A stretch of 64,000 nucleotides of DNA from Streptomyces sp. YPW6 (lineage in GTDB: Bacteria > Actinomycetota > Actinomycetes > Streptomycetales > Streptomycetaceae), in assembly GCF_018866325.1 (NCBI RefSeq), contig NZ_CP076457.1:3507001-3571000 (forward strand). The letters run 5' to 3'. The notes below the pieces were generated by a model. That model was not told the DNA's origin. It was given only the letters and a program-made list of their open reading frames with translations, and searched no databases. Below, piece by piece: positions 61,252 through 64,000 of this stretch (the first letter of the stretch is position 1; the number at the start of each line of letters is the position of its first letter). The translations under genes and the position numbers were made by a program.

Positions 61252-61902
61252 GTGTACGAGAGCCATGTGACCGTGCTGTGCGAGGGCGCCGAACTGCGCA
61301 GGCTGGAGCGGTGGGCCGCTCTCCGGCCCGATGTGAAGTTCACCCACATCGCGCTGGCGCGGGGGCGCACCGCCTCCCAGCCGATGCTGACGCTGCGCGG
61401 GAGCCGGCCGTCCTACGAGGACGAGCTCGCCGCCGTCCGCGCGGCCGCAGCGGCACTGGCCGGGGACGGGTTCGCCGTGGCCCGCGTGAAGGTCGAGTGC
61501 GCGCCGTGGGCGGCGGAGGTGCCGCGCGAAGACGCCGACGCCGTGGGAGGAGGAGCGGAACACCCGGACGGCCGACGGCACTTCGAGCACCACGTGAAGC
61601 TCCTGCTCGGCCCGGCGGACGGGGAGTCGGCGGACGGGGACCGGGCCGCCCTCGTCACCGTGGCCGTCCGGCACGGGGCGCACGTCTCGTGGAACGCGCG
61701 CCGCGTGCGGGCGGACGGCCGGGAGGAGCGCTTCGTCACCCAGCGCTGCCACCGGACGGGCGACCGGCGTGCGGCACGGGCGCTGGACGCGCTCCTCACG
61801 GAGCTGGCCGCGGAGGGCCGTGAAGTGGTCGACGTGGAGCGGGAGTACGTGCTCCTGGACAGCGGTCCGGAGCTGGACGATGGATGGCTGGAAGCGACAT
61901 GA
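61252..61902 (+). CDS. Hypothetical protein coupled to a nucleotidyltransferase-fold gene
   Basis: 216 residues from GTG. YESHVTVLCEGAELRRLERWAALRPDVKFTHIALARGRTASQPMLTLRG, RHFEHHVKLLLG and a C-terminal LLTELAAEGREVVDVEREYVLLDSGPELDDGWLE. His and Arg-rich motifs like HVTV and HHVK recall a 2H-phosphoesterase or anticodon-like fold, but I cannot assign it. The stop overlaps the next ATG (ATGA); the two genes form one unit. Confidence 0.7.
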   Translation: MYESHVTVLCEGAELRRLERWAALRPDVKFTHIALARGRTASQPMLTLRGSRPSYEDELAAVRAAAAALAGDGFAVARVKVECAPWAAEVPREDADAVGGGAEHPDGRRHFEHHVKLLLGPADGESADGDRAALVTVAVRHGAHVSWNARRVRADGREERFVTQRCHRTGDRRAARALDALLTELAAEGREVVDVEREYVLLDSGPELDDGWLEAT

Positions 61903-62909
61903 GCAGCGAACAGCGCCCGCCCTTTCCCACGGTGGTGCCGGCGGCCGACCCCGTACACCCCGCCGCGGGTCTCGACGCGCGCCGCCGCTTCCTGGGCCCG
62001 GTACCGAGGACGATGCTGCGGGTGCTGGACGACGACGCCGTGCAGCGCACCGTCTTCGACCCCGCCCTCAAGCAGTTCCCCAACGCCTTCCGCAACGCCG
62101 ATCCCGCCTTCCCCTCCCCAGCGGCCACCCGGGCCTGGCAGGCGGCGCGGGCCGCGGCACTCACCGCCGTACGGGACGGCGTGGCCGCGTCCCCGTGGGC
62201 CGAGGCGCTGGTGGTGCGCGGGAGCGTCCTGATGGCCCTGTGGTTCGGCGAGGAGGCGCGCGAGCCCGGTGACCTGGACTTCGTGGTCGCCCCCGCCTCG
62301 TGGCGGATGGAGGAGCAGCGGACCTCGGACCTGCTGGCCGGGGTCGCGGCCGCCGCCGAGGCGCAGGCCGCGCAGGGCGAGGGCGGCGTGCTGATCCGCG
62401 CCGCCGGGGCCGTGTGCGAGGACATCTGGACGTACGAGCGGGTGCCGGGCCGCCGCATGATGCTGCCCTGGGAGGCCCCCGGCACCCCGGGCGGCTGGGT
62501 GCAGCTGGACTTCGTGTTCGGCGAGCGGCTGCCCGAGCCGCCCGAACGGATCGCCCTGCCGTCCGGCGCGCTCCTGTACGGAGCCACGCCCGCGCTGTCC
62601 CTGGCCTGGAAGGTGATGTGGCTGATCAACGACAGCTACGCCCAGGGCAAGGATCTCTACGACGCCACCCTGCTCGCGGAGCGGCACCCGCTCCCGCTCG
62701 CCCTGCTCCAGGAGGTCTTCCGGCTGAGCGGGGAGTGGCCGGAGCCCGGACGGACACGGGTGGGGCGGGAGGACCTGGACGGGGCACTGGGCTACGTCGA
62801 GTGGCATCACTTCGCCGGCGAGTACCCGCGGTTCGAGGGCCGTGAGGAGGAGTTCGCCGGGCGGCTGCGGGCGGCACTGGCCCCGACGTTCGCGGGCGAA
62901 CCCGGGTGA
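61899..62909 (+). CDS. Nucleotidyltransferase-fold protein (AbiEii/AbiGii-related)
   Basis: 336 residues. Nucleotidyltransferase core seen as LVVRGSVLMALWFGEEAREPGDLDFVV (GS and DxD), WVQLDFVFGERL and LSLAWKVMWLINDSYAQGKDLYDATLLAERHPLP. The pattern matches the AbiEii/AbiGii nucleotidyltransferase family; the coupled upstream gene may be its partner. Toxin or RNA-modifying role is inferred. ATG 61899 overlaps the preceding stop. Confidence 0.8.
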   Translation: MSSEQRPPFPTVVPAADPVHPAAGLDARRRFLGPVPRTMLRVLDDDAVQRTVFDPALKQFPNAFRNADPAFPSPAATRAWQAARAAALTAVRDGVAASPWAEALVVRGSVLMALWFGEEAREPGDLDFVVAPASWRMEEQRTSDLLAGVAAAAEAQAAQGEGGVLIRAAGAVCEDIWTYERVPGRRMMLPWEAPGTPGGWVQLDFVFGERLPEPPERIALPSGALLYGATPALSLAWKVMWLINDSYAQGKDLYDATLLAERHPLPLALLQEVFRLSGEWPEPGRTRVGREDLDGALGYVEWHHFAGEYPRFEGREEEFAGRLRAALAPTFAGEPG

Positions 62910-63049
62910 ACCGGTCCGGGCAGGCCACCGGAGGGTAACTCCGTTCTTTGCCCACTCTTTACCGCCGTCGCGGCCGAAGCCGGGATGCCCACGCGGCTCG
63001 GACGTGTTGGCCCCGGGTGGACACCCCCGGCTACGGACAGGACACCGAC

Positions 63050-64000
63050 GTGACAGACACGACGACAGCAGACGCGACGACGGCTGACCCGGCGGGCACG
63101 GCGGACGCCGTGAGCGCCGCCGACCGCGCGGCGAGCGCCCTCTCCCGGCCGTTCTCGGTGCGCGGGCTCACCGCCCGCAACCGGATCGCCATGGCGCCCA
63201 TGACCCGGCAGTTCTCCCCGGACGGCGTTCCGGGGCAGGACGTCGCGGACTACTACACCCGCCGCGCCGCCGCCGACGTCGGGCTGATCATCACCGAGGG
63301 CACCTACGTCGACCACGCGTCCGCCGGCACCAGCGACCGGGTCCCGCGCTTCCACGGCGAGGCGGCGCTCGCGGGCTGGGGGCACGTGGCGGAATCCGTG
63401 CACCGGGCGGGCGGCGCGATCATCCCGCAGCTGTGGCACGTGGGCGCCACCCGCACCGAGGGCGCCGGGCCCGTCCCGGAGGCCGAGCCGGTCGGGCCCT
63501 CGGGGCTGTCCCTGAGCGGCGAGCCCAAGGGGCGCGCCATGACACAGCAGGACCTCGACGACGTCATCGCCGCCTTCGCCGACGCGGCGGCCGCCGCCGA
63601 GCGCCTCGGCTTCGACGGCGTCGAACTGCACGGCGCCCATGGCTACTTGATCGACCAGTTCCTGTGGTCCGGCAGCAACCGGCGTACCGACGCCTACGGC
63701 GGGAACCTGGTCGCCCGCACCCGGTTCGCGGCCGAGATCGTCGCCGCCTGCCGCGCCGCCGTGTCCGACGCCTTCCCCCTCTTCTTCCGGATGTCCCAGT
63801 GGAAGTCGGACAACTACGAGGCGAAGCTCGCCGAGACCCCGCAGGAGCTGGACGACCTGCTCACGCCGCTGGCCGAGGCCGGTGTGGACGTCTTCCACGC
63901 GTCCACCCGCCGCTACTGGCTGCCGGAGTTCGAGGACTCCGACCTGAACCTCGCCGGGTGGGTGAAGAAGATCAGCGGCCGGCCGACCCTCACCGTCGGC
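63050..64000 (+). CDS. NADH:flavin oxidoreductase / Old Yellow Enzyme, partial
   Basis: 317 residues up to the window end. The FMN-binding TIM barrel is clear: RNRIAMAPMTRQFSPDGVPGQDVADYYTRRAAADVGLIITEGTYVD, IIPQLWHVG, AAAAERLGFDGVELHGAHGYLIDQFLWSGSNRRTDAYGG (with the substrate-binding H-A-H region) and RTRFAAEIVAACRAA. Reduces activated C=C bonds with NAD(P)H. GTG 63050 with a weak AGGAC upstream; about 25 extra N-terminal residues look like a linker. The 3' end is cut by the window. Confidence 0.92.
   Translation, partial: MTDTTTADATTADPAGTADAVSAADRAASALSRPFSVRGLTARNRIAMAPMTRQFSPDGVPGQDVADYYTRRAAADVGLIITEGTYVDHASAGTSDRVPRFHGEAALAGWGHVAESVHRAGGAIIPQLWHVGATRTEGAGPVPEAEPVGPSGLSLSGEPKGRAMTQQDLDDVIAAFADAAAAAERLGFDGVELHGAHGYLIDQFLWSGSNRRTDAYGGNLVARTRFAAEIVAACRAAVSDAFPLFFRMSQWKSDNYEAKLAETPQELDDLLTPLAEAGVDVFHASTRRYWLPEFEDSDLNLAGWVKKISGRPTLTVG

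Overview
The window is high-GC actinobacterial DNA and almost certainly Streptomyces. It carries the dnaK-grpE-dnaJ-hspR operon with HspR-type (HAIR) inverted repeats, a ClpB gene with its own HAIR site, dcd beside a tRNA-Gly, abundant GTG/TTG starts and Streptomyces-type small proteins. Identifications rest on recognised motifs and family knowledge; no search was run.

Left core, 1-19700: a YbjN-family gene, clpB, a PPOX/F420-type flavoprotein, a small exported-peptide/Rieske-like pair facing a LuxR-type regulator, the hspR-dnaJ-grpE-dnaK operon (minus strand), a sugar-transferase-like gene, a large membrane Fe-S oxidoreductase, an FG-GAP lipoprotein, a Yip1-type membrane protein, a phosphoribosyltransferase, dcd and a zinc-ribbon protein. 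Strong hairpins separate converging genes.

Island, 19734-53193: downstream of a complete tRNA-Gly(CCC) the 3' half of that tRNA (44 bp) recurs at 29028, 31487, 33665, 35014, 50534 and, decayed, 53150. This splits the island into six att-bounded segments. Five of the att copies are preceded by the same 124-128 bp arm, and in each case a toxin-antitoxin type gene or its remnant lies within about 80 bp of the arm (vapBC-like in segments ending at 31486, 33664 and 53149; AbiEii-like nucleotidyltransferase in those ending at 35013 and 50533). The only tRNA-type tyrosine integrase is a frameshifted remnant. Cargo includes a NAD-binding protein, an XRE-TPR/SIR2-like/UDP-sugar dehydrogenase/MazG-like cluster, a low-GC three-gene operon with a TIGR04255-type protein, a T5orf172 (GIY-YIG-like) protein, hydrolases, an orphan Rhs tip with a likely immunity gene, and a BBE-type flavoenzyme.

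Nested element, 36417-45027: a serine-recombinase element sits inside an ltrA gene of the fifth segment; both gene halves and the symmetric attP can be reconstructed. It carries P22-like coat, scaffold-like and minor-head genes without terminase, portal or tail genes, plus an XRE-TPR regulator facing small ORFs and a TgmC/PIMT-like methyltransferase that resemble a RiPP locus.

Right flank, 53200-64000: a fatty-acid desaturase/ferredoxin-reductase pair with a divergent PucR-like regulator, a rhodanese-type sulfurtransferase, a second orphan Rhs tip with a candidate immunity gene, several small Streptomyces proteins, a nucleotidyltransferase-fold protein and the start of an Old Yellow Enzyme gene cut by the window end.
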